Source of the DNA: Trametopsis cervina
Taxonomy: Eukaryota; Basidiomycota; Agaricomycetes; Polyporales; Irpicaceae
Direction: 5' to 3'
NCBI GenBank assembly: GCA_022385755.1
Contig: MU278366.1
Coordinates: forward strand, 62,001 to 126,000
DNA: 64,000 nt
Shown: positions 23,929-32,408 of the stretch, in pieces
How the letters are laid out: each line of letters starts with the position of its first letter
Numbering within the stretch: the first letter of the stretch is position 1
The notes under the pieces: generated by a model
Database searches by the model: none
What the model was told of the DNA's origin: nothing
The model's input: only the letters and a program-made list of their open reading frames with translations
Translations under genes and position numbers: made by a program

Positions 23929-23937
23929 GTCGCATCA
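23929..23937. repeat. Left 9-bp target-site duplication
   Basis: GTCGCATCA, identical to 30094-30102, immediately precedes the element's first base (TAGTCTCG). Confidence 0.88.
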
Positions 23938-24084
23938 TAGTCTCGAACCAGACGTCCTAGTGGTTGCGGTCGCCAGGGCTCCCGCTCGTGGTCATTTCCC
24001 CTTCGGGTCAGGACGGCTAGCGCCCAAGGAAGAACCACTATAGGACGTCTGGTGCACACGGTAGAGAGGGGTGGGGGTCATGCC
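23938..24084. repeat. Left terminal region: outer TIR, stem-loop, inner TIR
   Basis: The outer repeat TAGTCTCGAACCAGACGT is at 23938-23955. A stem-loop pairs CCAGACGTCCTAGTGGTT (23948-23965) with AACCACTATAGGACGTCTGG (24033-24052), differing by a 2-nt bulge, with a loop of about 67 nt. The inner inverted repeat at 24046-24084 overlaps the stem and matches 29966-30004 at 37 of 39 positions. Confidence 0.85.
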
Positions 24085-24243
24085 ACGTTTCGCGGATCAA
24101 AAGGAAATGAGAAACTTTTTGATTCAGCGGCTATCTTATCTAGAGGCGGGGCGCGCTGGCGCATCAATGTATTTACTGTTTGTCTCAATCGTTGTCGTCT
24201 CCTCCCTTGTCCCCCACGCGTGAAATCTTGCGGAATTGCAAGT

Positions 24244-26927
24244 ATGAGTTCTGACCTCGAGTATGAGGACTTTTCCAGATTTCCCCCATCTCCTATTCAT
24301 GCGGTACAGCATCCTCCGCGTACAGACACTCCTCCACCACCTCCGGTTGTGCCGCCCACCTCTCCTCGTCCCAAAAAAAGTCGCAAGACCGGCAGAACTA
24401 CTGCTGAGGATAGAGGCCTACTTGAGAAACTACAGCCCGCAGCGCCAAACACCAAGGTACATGTAACTAGTTACCTAAATCTTGCTAAGGCCCGAAAGGA
24501 TGCCGAGGAAGATGCAGATCGCAGTTATTCATCAAAGGAGGCCAGAGATCGCATGCAGCTTGAAACAGCAAACCGCTGCGGTGGAAAGGTGGCAAGATGG
24601 TACCAAACTGATGCGGGGGAGGCTTTTCTCCTCGGCATGGACGTTGTCCTAATATCCGGCACCGGCTCAGGCAAGACGCTTGCATTCTTGCAAAGTCTGC
24701 TAGCGGACGCGACTGAGACCTCGAAGATCATCATTATCTCGCCCCTTAATCTCCTGGAATATGATATGGTAAGAATCATCATTAAAAACTGATTTTTGCG
24801 CTAATTACCTGACTATATGCGCCTAGGTCGATCGCTGCAATGCAATGGGGCTTCCCGCCCTTGCGGTTAACGGAGATACATGGGATCAAGAACTTCACTC
24901 CGTACGTACGCTCATATGCTTACCTGAAATATTACTGATCTGCTTCCACTCAGAAACTCTTGGCACACGAATTCCGTGTGGTACTGACATCACCGGAGAT
25001 GCTGCTTTACCATGAGGTCTTCTGCAAGCTTGTCCGTAATGCCGAGTGGACAACGCCTTTCCTCGGAACAGTGATTGATGAAGCGCACTGTATCCTAGAA
25101 TGGAAGGACGATTTTCGGAAGGCCTTCAGTGAGATCGACAAAACGCGGTCCTATCTGGCAGGCAAGCCAATCTTTGCTGCCTCTGCCACTCTTACCCCTG
25201 CCATGCTCGACAATCTCCTGACCGAAATTTCGGCTTCACGCGCAAACTCGTTTGTTCTCAACGTTGGCAACAGCAACCCGAGTATTACAACGCTTGTAGT
25301 ACCCATGAAGGGCGGCGACACTGACTTCTCCGCTCTCGACTTCCTTCTCGATGAAGCCGAGCAAAGTCTCCCGCTTCAGAAGACAATCGTTTATTTCCGC
25401 ACACGCGCGCAGGCAAGAGAGGCATCTATTTACCTCCGACACAAGCTTCCCCCAGGTTCCCCTTACCGCCGTCAGCTCTTTGCCCTTTTCGCGACGAAAG
25501 ATGTTCGCGCCAAGGCAAGGATCATGAACATGTTCCGCTCTGGAGAACTCGTGATTTTGTTTGCGACTGAGGCCGCCGGAATGGTAAGTGATGGCTGACT
25601 CTTTATCTACATATCTAACTGACTACAATAGGGTATGGNNNNNNNNNNNNNNNNNNNNNNNNNNNNNNNNNNNNNNNNNNNNNNNNNNNNNNNNNNNNNN
25701 NNNNNNNNNNNNNNNNNNNNNNNNNNNNNNNNNNNNNNNNNNNNNNNNNNNNNNNNNNNNNNNNNNNNNNNNNNNNNNNNNNNNNNNNNNNNNNNNNNNN
25801 NNNNNNNNNNNNNNNNNNNNNNNNNNNNNNNNNNNNNNNNNNNNNNNNNNNNNNNNNNNNNNNNNNNNNNNNNNNNNNNNNNNNNNNNNNNNNNNNNNNN
25901 NNNNNNNNNNNNNNNNNNNNNNNNNNNNNNNNNNNNNNNNNNNNNNNNNNNNNNNNNNNNNNNNNNNNNNNNNNNNNNNNNNNNNNNNNNNNNNNNNNNN
26001 NNNNNNNNNNNNNNNNNNNNNNNNNNNNNNNNNNNNNNNNNNNNNNNNNNNNNNNNNNNNNNNNNNNNNNNNNNNNNNNNNNNNNNNNNNNNNNNNNNNN
26101 NNNNNNNNNNNNNNNNNNNNNNNNNNNNNNNNNNNNNNNNNNNNNNNNNNNNNNNNNNNNNNNNNNNNNNNNNNNNNNNNNNNNNNNNNNNNNNNNNNNN
26201 NNNNNNNNNNNNNNNNNNNNNNNNNNNNNNNNNNNNNNNNNNNNNNNNNNNNNNNNNNNNNNNCTCTGCTGGTCCCTCTGCTGGTCCCTCCGCCGGCTCT
26301 TCTGTCAATCTCTCTGCTAGTGCCTCTGCAGGGCGTTCAGTTGGTCCCTCTACATCTACTGCTACCTCTTCCCCTCGTGCTTCTACCTCTGCTTTTGTGA
26401 TCTACCAGCCTCCTTTACCTGGAAAGGAAGATCTTCGCATCATGTCTCCGCCCCGATCTCCCCGCCTTGTTCTCAGTCCCAAGCAGCCTACGTCTTCCAA
26501 TACCCCAGATCTCCCTTCTTGCCCAACAGAGTGGCAGTGGAAAATAGAGTATTCCGCACTACTAAAGAGTCCCTCAGCTGCCATGAATCCATCTGCTACT
26601 ACTGACGACATGCCTCCCCCACTCGCTACTGACTCTGCACCTAGACATAAACCAAGGCCAAAACCACTGCCTGTATACAACAGTTGGCGTGTCAACAGTT
26701 CAGGGGTGCCCTCATCTTCGACATCTGCCGCCTCAAGTTCGCAAAGGGTACTGCAATTTGATGCCGGCCCATCGATCGCCTCAACTGCTGTATCCGCCGT
26801 CTCAACTGCTATGTCCGCGGCCGCTTCAACTCCTGCATTTGAACCTCAAGACCGTACCCATCCTCCTGCGCCCAGGAGAAGGCCGGCCCCTCGAATGGTT
26901 AAGCGCACCTTAGAACCGCCAAAGTAG
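24244..26927 (+). CDS. RecQ-like DEAH-box helicase of the mobile element (interrupted by assembly gap)
   Basis: Exons 24244-24768, 24827-24901 and 24954-25583, then from 25632 into the gap; coding resumes at 26264 and stops at 26927. The N-terminus is Pro-rich with a basic PKKSRK patch that could be a nuclear signal. Helicase motifs: Walker A GTGSGKT (residues about 139-145), SPLNLLEYDM, TSPEML, motif II DEAHCI followed by a RecQ-like W-x-x-D-F-R, motif III SATLTP, and domain-2 blocks IVYFRTRAQA and FATEAAGM. RecQ proteins unwind DNA 3' to 5'. The tail is Ser/Ala/Gly/Pro-rich, starting in tandem SAGP-type units; the gap of 625 Ns falls between helicase motif V and this tail, so the exact end of domain 2 is unseen. 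It faces the DUF6589-type gene, 39 bp between stop codons. Confidence 0.82.
25639..26263. other. Assembly gap (625 Ns)
   Basis: The sequence is undetermined. The right edge emerges inside near-identical CTCTGCTGGTCC units, so collapse of a coding tandem repeat is a likely cause. The true length may differ from 625. Confidence 0.99.
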
Positions 26928-26966
26928 CTTGAAATTCATGTATTGTAGTGTACTATATCTCTAATT

Positions 26967-29750
26967 TTATTCACCCTCCTCAAACTCCTCGTCCGTAGAC
27001 CTCACTGTCACTCTCTTCGCCGCCCATCGATGTATCGCCTGCTTGATGCTTGCTGAGTCGCTGCCAAGTGCCTGGAAGTCGGGGGCACGCTTCGCGAGTG
27101 TGCGGCCGGCCCTCCATACATGCGCGTTGCCCTTATGGTACGAGACTTGAAGGGAGGCAACATCTTGCTCCCAGGCTGGAGTGGTATGCGATTTTCCGCG
27201 GCGGAAATGGTTGATGTGGTCTTCAAAGTGATCTTTGAGCTTGCGCTGCGTAGGGATGGAGGCGGAAATCTTCTGTATGTAATCCCATGTCGCAAATGGG
27301 CCGTGAACCGCAAAGATGTGCTAGTAGAATAGTTTAGTTAACTGAAATGCAACATATGAAGGGGGACTTACCTTGATGTCTCTGATGTTGTGTTCCTGGA
27401 CCATGTCAAACGCCAGGAACTTCCCTGGCAGGCCAGTCGTGTTTGCAAGCCAGCAGTGTTGCATCACAAACGAGCTGCAGCATGAATTAGCACGGATCAA
27501 CGACGGGCAGTTGAAGAGAGTACACACCTTAAGTCATCGGGCCACTCGTGTAGTATCCCCTGTAGAAGCTCGAGAAGCTCCCGAGCGTAATTGTGGTTCT
27601 TGCCCCCGTGAAAGCGGAAGAAAAGGCGGGGAATAAGGTCCCGCATGCGTCCCACATCGCCGGTCTTCATGGCATCGTCGAAGTCGAGATAACAGAGAAT
27701 ATCCCGGCAGAACAGAACACTCTGCATGAAGACGTCATCCTGTTCCTTGCGGGGGATCAGCTTGAGGTCGGCGAGAGCTCCGGTCGAGGCCCTGTCATCC
27801 ACAATCTTCTCCGCAAGGGCCCTGAGTTGCTGAGGGGTCCGCTGGCGTAGCTCGGCGAGGTCACTAACGTTCCCGACCACAAGCCACAGGTCGCAAAACC
27901 GGGCTTCTGCAATATGCCAAAGGGCCTCTTGCATTGTGTGGTGGAATAGACCTGCATACTGTATTAGTTAGATAGACAATAATTGAATCATACTCACCTT
28001 GCACCGAGGGACTGGTGAGTCCCTTCCGTCCGAGGACATTGAAGGCGTGTTCAAGCCTGAAAATTGTGGCGGTCTTGTAGTATTGTTTGTGGAACGAGGT
28101 GTCCTCTGCAAGTTGGCAGTGGAACCATCCGAACACCTCGAGGATCCGGTCGAACCGTTGCACAAAGTTGAAGTCTTCAGAGCGATCCTTCTTGATGGAA
28201 CGGATCCGAACGACCGTCAATTGGTCACCCATCCAAACGAGAAGCCGTCGCTGGGCAGGTTCCTCTTTGATTTGGGGCCCGCTGAGGTTGCACTGTGCGA
28301 GGAAGTTGTCGAGACACTTGCGCGTGCCTTCCTGCGATGCGGACTCGACGTGGATAGTGTCCAACATGTACTGGCATAGTGCATGCGCTTTACCAGTAGG
28401 GAGCTGCTGGACTGGAGGAGGACGGCGAAGGGAGGCATGATTCTTCTGCTCGTAAGAGTCGATGTCGAAGGCGGGGGCCTGGAAGAGAAATTTGAGGACG
28501 CGGTATACAGCTTGTGCGCGGATACGAGGTCCAGCTTGATAATCCAACACGAGTATCTCGCGGGTGGTGAGAAGAGTCTGACCATGGAGAGCCCGATGGG
28601 CCTCGTATGCAAGACGATCAGGAGCAACAATCCCCGGGGCCTTGAAGACATAGATGGTGCCGGCAGTCCCGCTGTCGAAGTGAGATTGGTGGGATCCGCG
28701 CTGTTCGAAGACCTTGAACCCTAGATTGATGTTGTCGCATCCCGCAGCTGTCGGGTACTTCTGAATGTCGGTGTTCCTGGCCTTGTGAGATGCATCGGAA
28801 AGGGACTCGACTAGATTGTAGATCCAACGCTGGCTCATCGTGAGGCCATACGCGTTGGTTGTATCAAGTCCTTTCGCACTAAGTCCGCTGGCCTTGAGGT
28901 AAATCCCGTTGGCCTGCTGCAGTTTGTTTCGAAAGTGCGATCGCCCGTATGAGCAGATCGACACCATCATTGTAATGGGCTAGATATGCGGGTAGTAAGT
29001 TACTGAGGGATAGATTAAAAGGAGGGACTCACCGCTGTATGGTCCTTGTATTTTGCACGCTTGAGCTGCAACGGGGTTGTGCTCGCATTATGAAGGACGG
29101 TCCAGAGTGTGGGTGCTTTTGCTTGGCAGCTCCTGCTGATCTCCTTGAGGTCAATCGCGAGGAGAGTCTCTTCCGTGACCTCTTTGATGGGGGATAGGAA
29201 GACAGGCGCGAGATTGCGCATCTCCTTGTTGATGAGTAAGTTGACGTTTTCGACACACCATTGATCCATCTCCTTGCGTGCCGCCTGAGAGCATATACCT
29301 TTGTTCTGCACCCGGTCTCGGCCATTCCTCCACTTGCGGATCATCCAAGGGAATTCCGCGCAGTGTAGGAAGGCCGTCCGAGCGTACCTAAGACGCATTG
29401 AGTATTATATGCACGGAAATATCATGTACTCACTTTATCCTTCTGTCGTCCATATCCTGGTGGTCTTGAAGCACGGTGATGTAATAGAGGAGGGTCGCGA
29501 TGTCCATGTCATGCTCAGCCCGCATAGAGTTGATGATAGCAACGATTCGGCGGGCTATCTCGTGTCCCCCGAGTGAAGCAAGCTGCCTCTTGCAGTACTC
29601 CGTCCTCCCAAGTACTCCGGTGGCCCTCACCCCGGCTTCGTGCTGCGAAATGACTTCGTCCGCCTGGTCATCAACTTCGTCTGGGTGTATCTCGCTGTCT
29701 TCTGGGTCCAAGTCGTATTCCTCGGCGTATGGCGGATTTTGAGGCGGCAT
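26967..29750 (-). CDS. DUF6589-type protein, candidate transposase of the element
   Basis: Exons 29750-29434, 29387-29033, 28979-27998, 27951-27528, 27474-27372 and 27320-26967 (introns 46-54 bp) give 844 residues with every junction in frame. The N-terminal 50 residues are acidic. The remainder matches what I know as DUF6589, an uncharacterised fungal family: AAGCDNINLGF, VWMGDQLTVVRIRS, EVFGWFHCQLA, HAFNVLGRKGLTS, FDMVQEHNIRDIKHIF. Conserved acidic residues D306 (DNIN), D476 (GDQLT) and E720 (QEHN) are ordered and spaced as in RNase H-fold DDE transposases with an insertion. That role is my inference, supported by the gene being the only non-helicase protein inside a TIR/TSD-bounded element. 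The C-terminus is basic then acidic. The frame is free of disabling changes. Confidence 0.8.
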
Positions 29751-29965
29751 CTAGAAGCGTTTGATATTCACTATAGGCTGGCGCACAGAAAGTAAATCAA
29801 AGACAAGAGGGGAAGTGGGATTGAAAGCTATGTCGAGGTATGTACAAGAGAAGCGGAAGGGCGCGGTGGCATCTAATCTAAACTCGGACGCCCATAGATC
29901 TACACTCGGCATCATCAGCCGAAGCTCGGGATTCGCGGAATCTGGACCCTTGGCCCATGCCACAT

Positions 29966-30093
29966 GGCATGACCCTCACCCCTCTCCACCGTGTGCACCA
30001 GACGTTTGACCGTGCTTCCCTTCTCCCATTAGCCATCGCCCTCGTCCTAAAGGAGAAATCACCATACACGGTCAAACGTCTGGACCGAGACTA
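29966..30093. repeat. Right terminal region: inner TIR, stem-loop, outer TIR
   Basis: The inner inverted repeat is at 29966-30004. A perfect 17-bp stem pairs CCAGACGTTTGACCGTG (29998-30014) with CACGGTCAAACGTCTGG (30067-30083), enclosing a 52-nt loop. The outer repeat ends CGTCTGGACCGAGACTA at 30093. Stem sequences differ from the left end apart from the shared CCAGACGT core, but the layout is the same. Confidence 0.85.
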
Positions 30094-30102
30094 GTCGCAT
30101 CA
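30094..30102. repeat. Right 9-bp target-site duplication
   Basis: GTCGCATCA, identical to 23929-23937, immediately follows the element's last base (CGAGACTA). The predicted empty site reads TCATCAG, then a single GTCGCATCA, then GGCGTCTGG. Confidence 0.88.
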
Positions 30103-30774
30103 GGCGTCTGGGGTTCCCGCACATATTTACTGCAAGCACCTGCGAGCTTGGAGCTCCAGCATCCGAGAATGCGATCCGTTGGCGGGCTATGCGGCGCTGT
30201 TCAGCGTTTTACCAAGGGCGGCGATAGTCTCATCGTCATGGCAAAGTCATGTATGCGTCCGTTCGGTAGAGTACGTGCGGTACACACAAGCTTCTGTGTT
30301 GAAAGTTCAGTGTGCCATCCTTGTAGTAAGACATGAGTACTTGAGTGCTGTCTATTCCGCATGGTACGTATACTTACTTATCCTTCGATGACGAGGAACA
30401 CGCCTCTGCAACGTTATGTTGAGATGGTTACCCGGGACACTGCCTCGCCCCTGAACCAATCGTAGTCGCGGTATCGAGAGCACACTGCTTTCGCGCGTCG
30501 AATTCCATCATATCAGCTGCTTGAAATGACCGTACCTGCCCACTGTTCATCTATTACGGTCATGTCGGTAAGCACTGATGATTAAAGGATACCGGTGTAA
30601 GCATGTTACTCACACTCCGTGCATCTATGATGGTGAGCTCTAAAGGCTAGGTGCAAGCTAAATTCGAAGAAGGTTTTGTAGACACAAACTAACAATTCTG
30701 TATTTTGGATTGTACAGCTTCGGTACTTGAAGCCTCACTACGATGAGACGAGGCAATAAACGCCGGATAACAAA
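30103..30774. other. Intergenic region right of the element
   Basis: No gene is seen. Before the insertion this sequence was contiguous with 23928 and may have held part of the SH3 gene's promoter. Confidence 0.45.
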
Positions 30775-31812
30775 CTAATCAGAGTCTGAAAGTTCCATGT
30801 CCAGCTCGCCCTCTTCATCTGACAAGGAAGATAGCGGTATTGGTGGAGGCGGCGGAAGCGGTGGAGGAGCGGACATCGGCGGAAGAGGAGGCGGGGGAAC
30901 ATTAGGAGGCGGTGGTGGTGGTGGAGGTAACGATTTATCGTCTGTGATACTATTCCAGAGCGCGTATCGATCCGAGGAAAACGTAGTGCTGGGCGGCGCG
31001 ACACTGTCGCCAACGGGTGGCAAGCTCATGCCATTGTATATGGGTAGTCGCGAGGAAGAGAAATAAGTACCGGGATAAGAAGCCCAACGGCGCGGTGATG
31101 ACCTTGCACCTTCAACATCCTCAGATACATCTTCACTCGATACTTCGGAGACTTCGGGTGGACGTGATGCGAGCACGACCAGTTCAGAATTTCCCTCTTC
31201 CCCATAGATGAATAGTCCATCTTGATCCTGGTCCGCGTCTCCCGAACCACCGCTGGCTCTCTCCGCGAGTATTTCCCAGACACGCAGCCGCGGATCCTTG
31301 TCCCCGACCCAACCTCTAGGATACCCCCACAGTCCCATGTTTTCCAACCATTCGACGTATTCACCTTCATCCCCGTCGCTTAAACCCAGTGCCTCCCGTA
31401 GTAGTGGACCTTGGATCTTTCCAGGCTCAAAGGTTTCCAACCACTCGGCTCTCTGACGCTTCCACTCGCCCAGTTCGTGTATGCGCAAGAATTCGGTCGT
31501 GGCTTCACCCTTGAAGAAATTGAATAGCTGTCTGCTAAGAGATACTAACTTGTGGTCAAACGGATCCGGACAGGCCGACACCGCATGTTCGGGGGAGCCG
31601 CAGTTAAAGCATCGACGTTGGTCAGTGCTACCTTCGTCTTCGACTACTTCATCCCCCAGGACTTGTCCTACATGGCGCTCGTAGATGTAATTCTCCCTGA
31701 CATCCCATAATTGTCCGGGTTGCTCGTCTACGTAGAATGGAAACGTGGATTTCATTACTCTTGTGAGGTCTTCTGATCCTCGGAGGTGGTCTGAGTCTGA
31801 CGAGTCTGCCAT
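30775..31812 (-). CDS. ZCCHC8-like zinc-knuckle and PSP-domain protein
   Basis: Intronless. The ATG at 31812 (MADSSDSDHLRG) gives 345 residues; an alternative start, MKSTFPFYVDEQ, at 31755 overlaps the stop of the upstream gene as TAATG. A CCHC zinc knuckle (CFNCGSPEHAVSAC, C-x2-C-x4-H-x4-C) is followed by a PSP domain (GKIQGPLLREALGLSDGDEG then WLENMGLWGYPRGW). The C-terminal half is disordered with long polyproline runs (PPPPPPPPNVPPPP) and ends acidic. This order is that of ZCCHC8, a scaffold of the nuclear exosome targeting complex, and of related splicing or RNA-surveillance factors. Role in nuclear RNA processing is inferred from the domains. The gene lies on the same strand as, and overlaps by 58 bp or touches, the glutaredoxin-like gene. 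Confidence 0.82.
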   Translation of the reverse strand: MADSSDSDHLRGSEDLTRVMKSTFPFYVDEQPGQLWDVRENYIYERHVGQVLGDEVVEDEGSTDQRRCFNCGSPEHAVSACPDPFDHKLVSLSRQLFNFFKGEATTEFLRIHELGEWKRQRAEWLETFEPGKIQGPLLREALGLSDGDEGEYVEWLENMGLWGYPRGWVGDKDPRLRVWEILAERASGGSGDADQDQDGLFIYGEEGNSELVVLASRPPEVSEVSSEDVSEDVEGARSSPRRWASYPGTYFSSSRLPIYNGMSLPPVGDSVAPPSTTFSSDRYALWNSITDDKSLPPPPPPPPNVPPPPLPPMSAPPPLPPPPPIPLSSLSDEEGELDMELSDSD

Positions 31813-32126
31813 TCGTCGAGAGCTTGATTTACTGTCTGCGCGTCCCAGCGGCCCTTCGCAACTTCTTTGTTCTCGATGTGTAGCGCAGGAATCCAATACA
31901 CATATTTCCGCTTCCACTTCTCCTGCCCTGGGTCTTGTATGTTCACCGTTTGCAGCTCGAAAGCGCGCTGCTGGCGCACTTTAGCCAACTCTGCTTTCGC
32001 GATCTGAGACGCGGGTTATTCGCAAAGAATGACACGTGAAGGCTGAACGTAACTCACGTCGCACAGGGAGCAATTGGGACCAGAGAAGAGTGTAAGTCGC
32101 GGTATGCGGGGGAAACGCGCGGTCAT
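31755..32126 (-). CDS. Glutaredoxin-like protein (DUF836 / YDR286C type)
   Basis: Two exons (32126-32058 and 32003-31755; 54-bp intron) give 105 residues. The ATG at 32126 opens on the family N-terminus, with RLTLFSGPNCSLCD containing a C-x2-C redox pair, then KAELAKVRQQRAFELQTVNI, DPGQEKWKRKYVYWIPALH and AKGRWDAQTV, all typical of the DUF836 glutaredoxin-like family. The predicted fold is a thioredoxin fold; the precise function is not established in the family. Without the intron the first exon is missed and the protein would lack its CxxC. Its stop codon (TAA, 31755-31757) lies within or directly at the start of the downstream ZCCHC8-like reading frame on the same strand. Confidence 0.88.
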
Positions 32127-32408
32127 CTAAATCGGACACTCTTCAGCTCGTGCTCGGAGGCATTTGCTCGGTATACAACCCACTACACACACGAGCAACG
32201 GAAATAGCCCAGCTATGTGGGAGTCGATGTGGAAGTCAACGAGGTGGAGGTTTGATTGACGGATAACCCTGCAAGGCGTGGTTATGCGGAAAAATAATGA
32301 AATTAATCAGACACGCTGCCTGTGTTAGCGCCTTTACCCGTGTAAGTTGCTTCCGTTGACGTTGTTACCGAGGGCGTTGGACGTAACACCACGCTCTATG
32401 CCTCCTAC
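32127..32408. promoter_or_regulatory. Short divergent promoter region
   Basis: This 282-bp interval separates the 5' ends of the glutaredoxin-like gene (-) and the CCCH-ankyrin-AAA gene (+), so it probably acts as a bidirectional promoter. No specific factor site is claimed. Confidence 0.5.

Larger units (their letters stand above)
23938..30093. mobile_element. DNA transposon with RecQ-like helicase and DUF6589-type protein
   Basis: A 6156-bp element (including 625 Ns) is defined by its ends. Left it starts TAGTCTCGAACCAGACG; right it ends CGTCTGGACCGAGACTA, the imperfect reverse complement. It is flanked by a perfect 9-bp direct repeat, GTCGCATCA. Both termini contain a stem-loop and then a 39-bp inner inverted repeat (24046-24084 against 29966-30004, 37/39 identical). 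The interior holds two convergent genes and nothing else recognisable: a helicase on plus and a DUF6589-type protein on minus. Short terminal repeats plus a fixed-length duplication indicate integration by a DDE-type enzyme rather than a Helitron, retroelement or tyrosine recombinase. A 9-bp duplication is also usual for Mutator-like elements, but no Mutator transposase is seen. Sharp duplications and intact minus-strand coding suggest a fairly recent insertion. Confidence 0.87.

Noticed and set aside
25588..26927. Open frames running through the Ns on both strands
   Set aside because: They exist only because Ns contain no stop codons; only the plus-strand helicase frame is supported on both sides of the gap.
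23938..30093. Helitron, Crypton or Starship identity for the element
   Set aside because: Inverted termini plus a 9-bp duplication exclude Helitrons, and neither a Rep/HUH nor a tyrosine recombinase motif is seen. The helicase is RecQ-like rather than Pif1-like.
30797..31066. Glycine-rich plus-strand frame (GGGGGSGGG)
   Set aside because: It is the antisense reading of the polyproline tract of the ZCCHC8-like protein.
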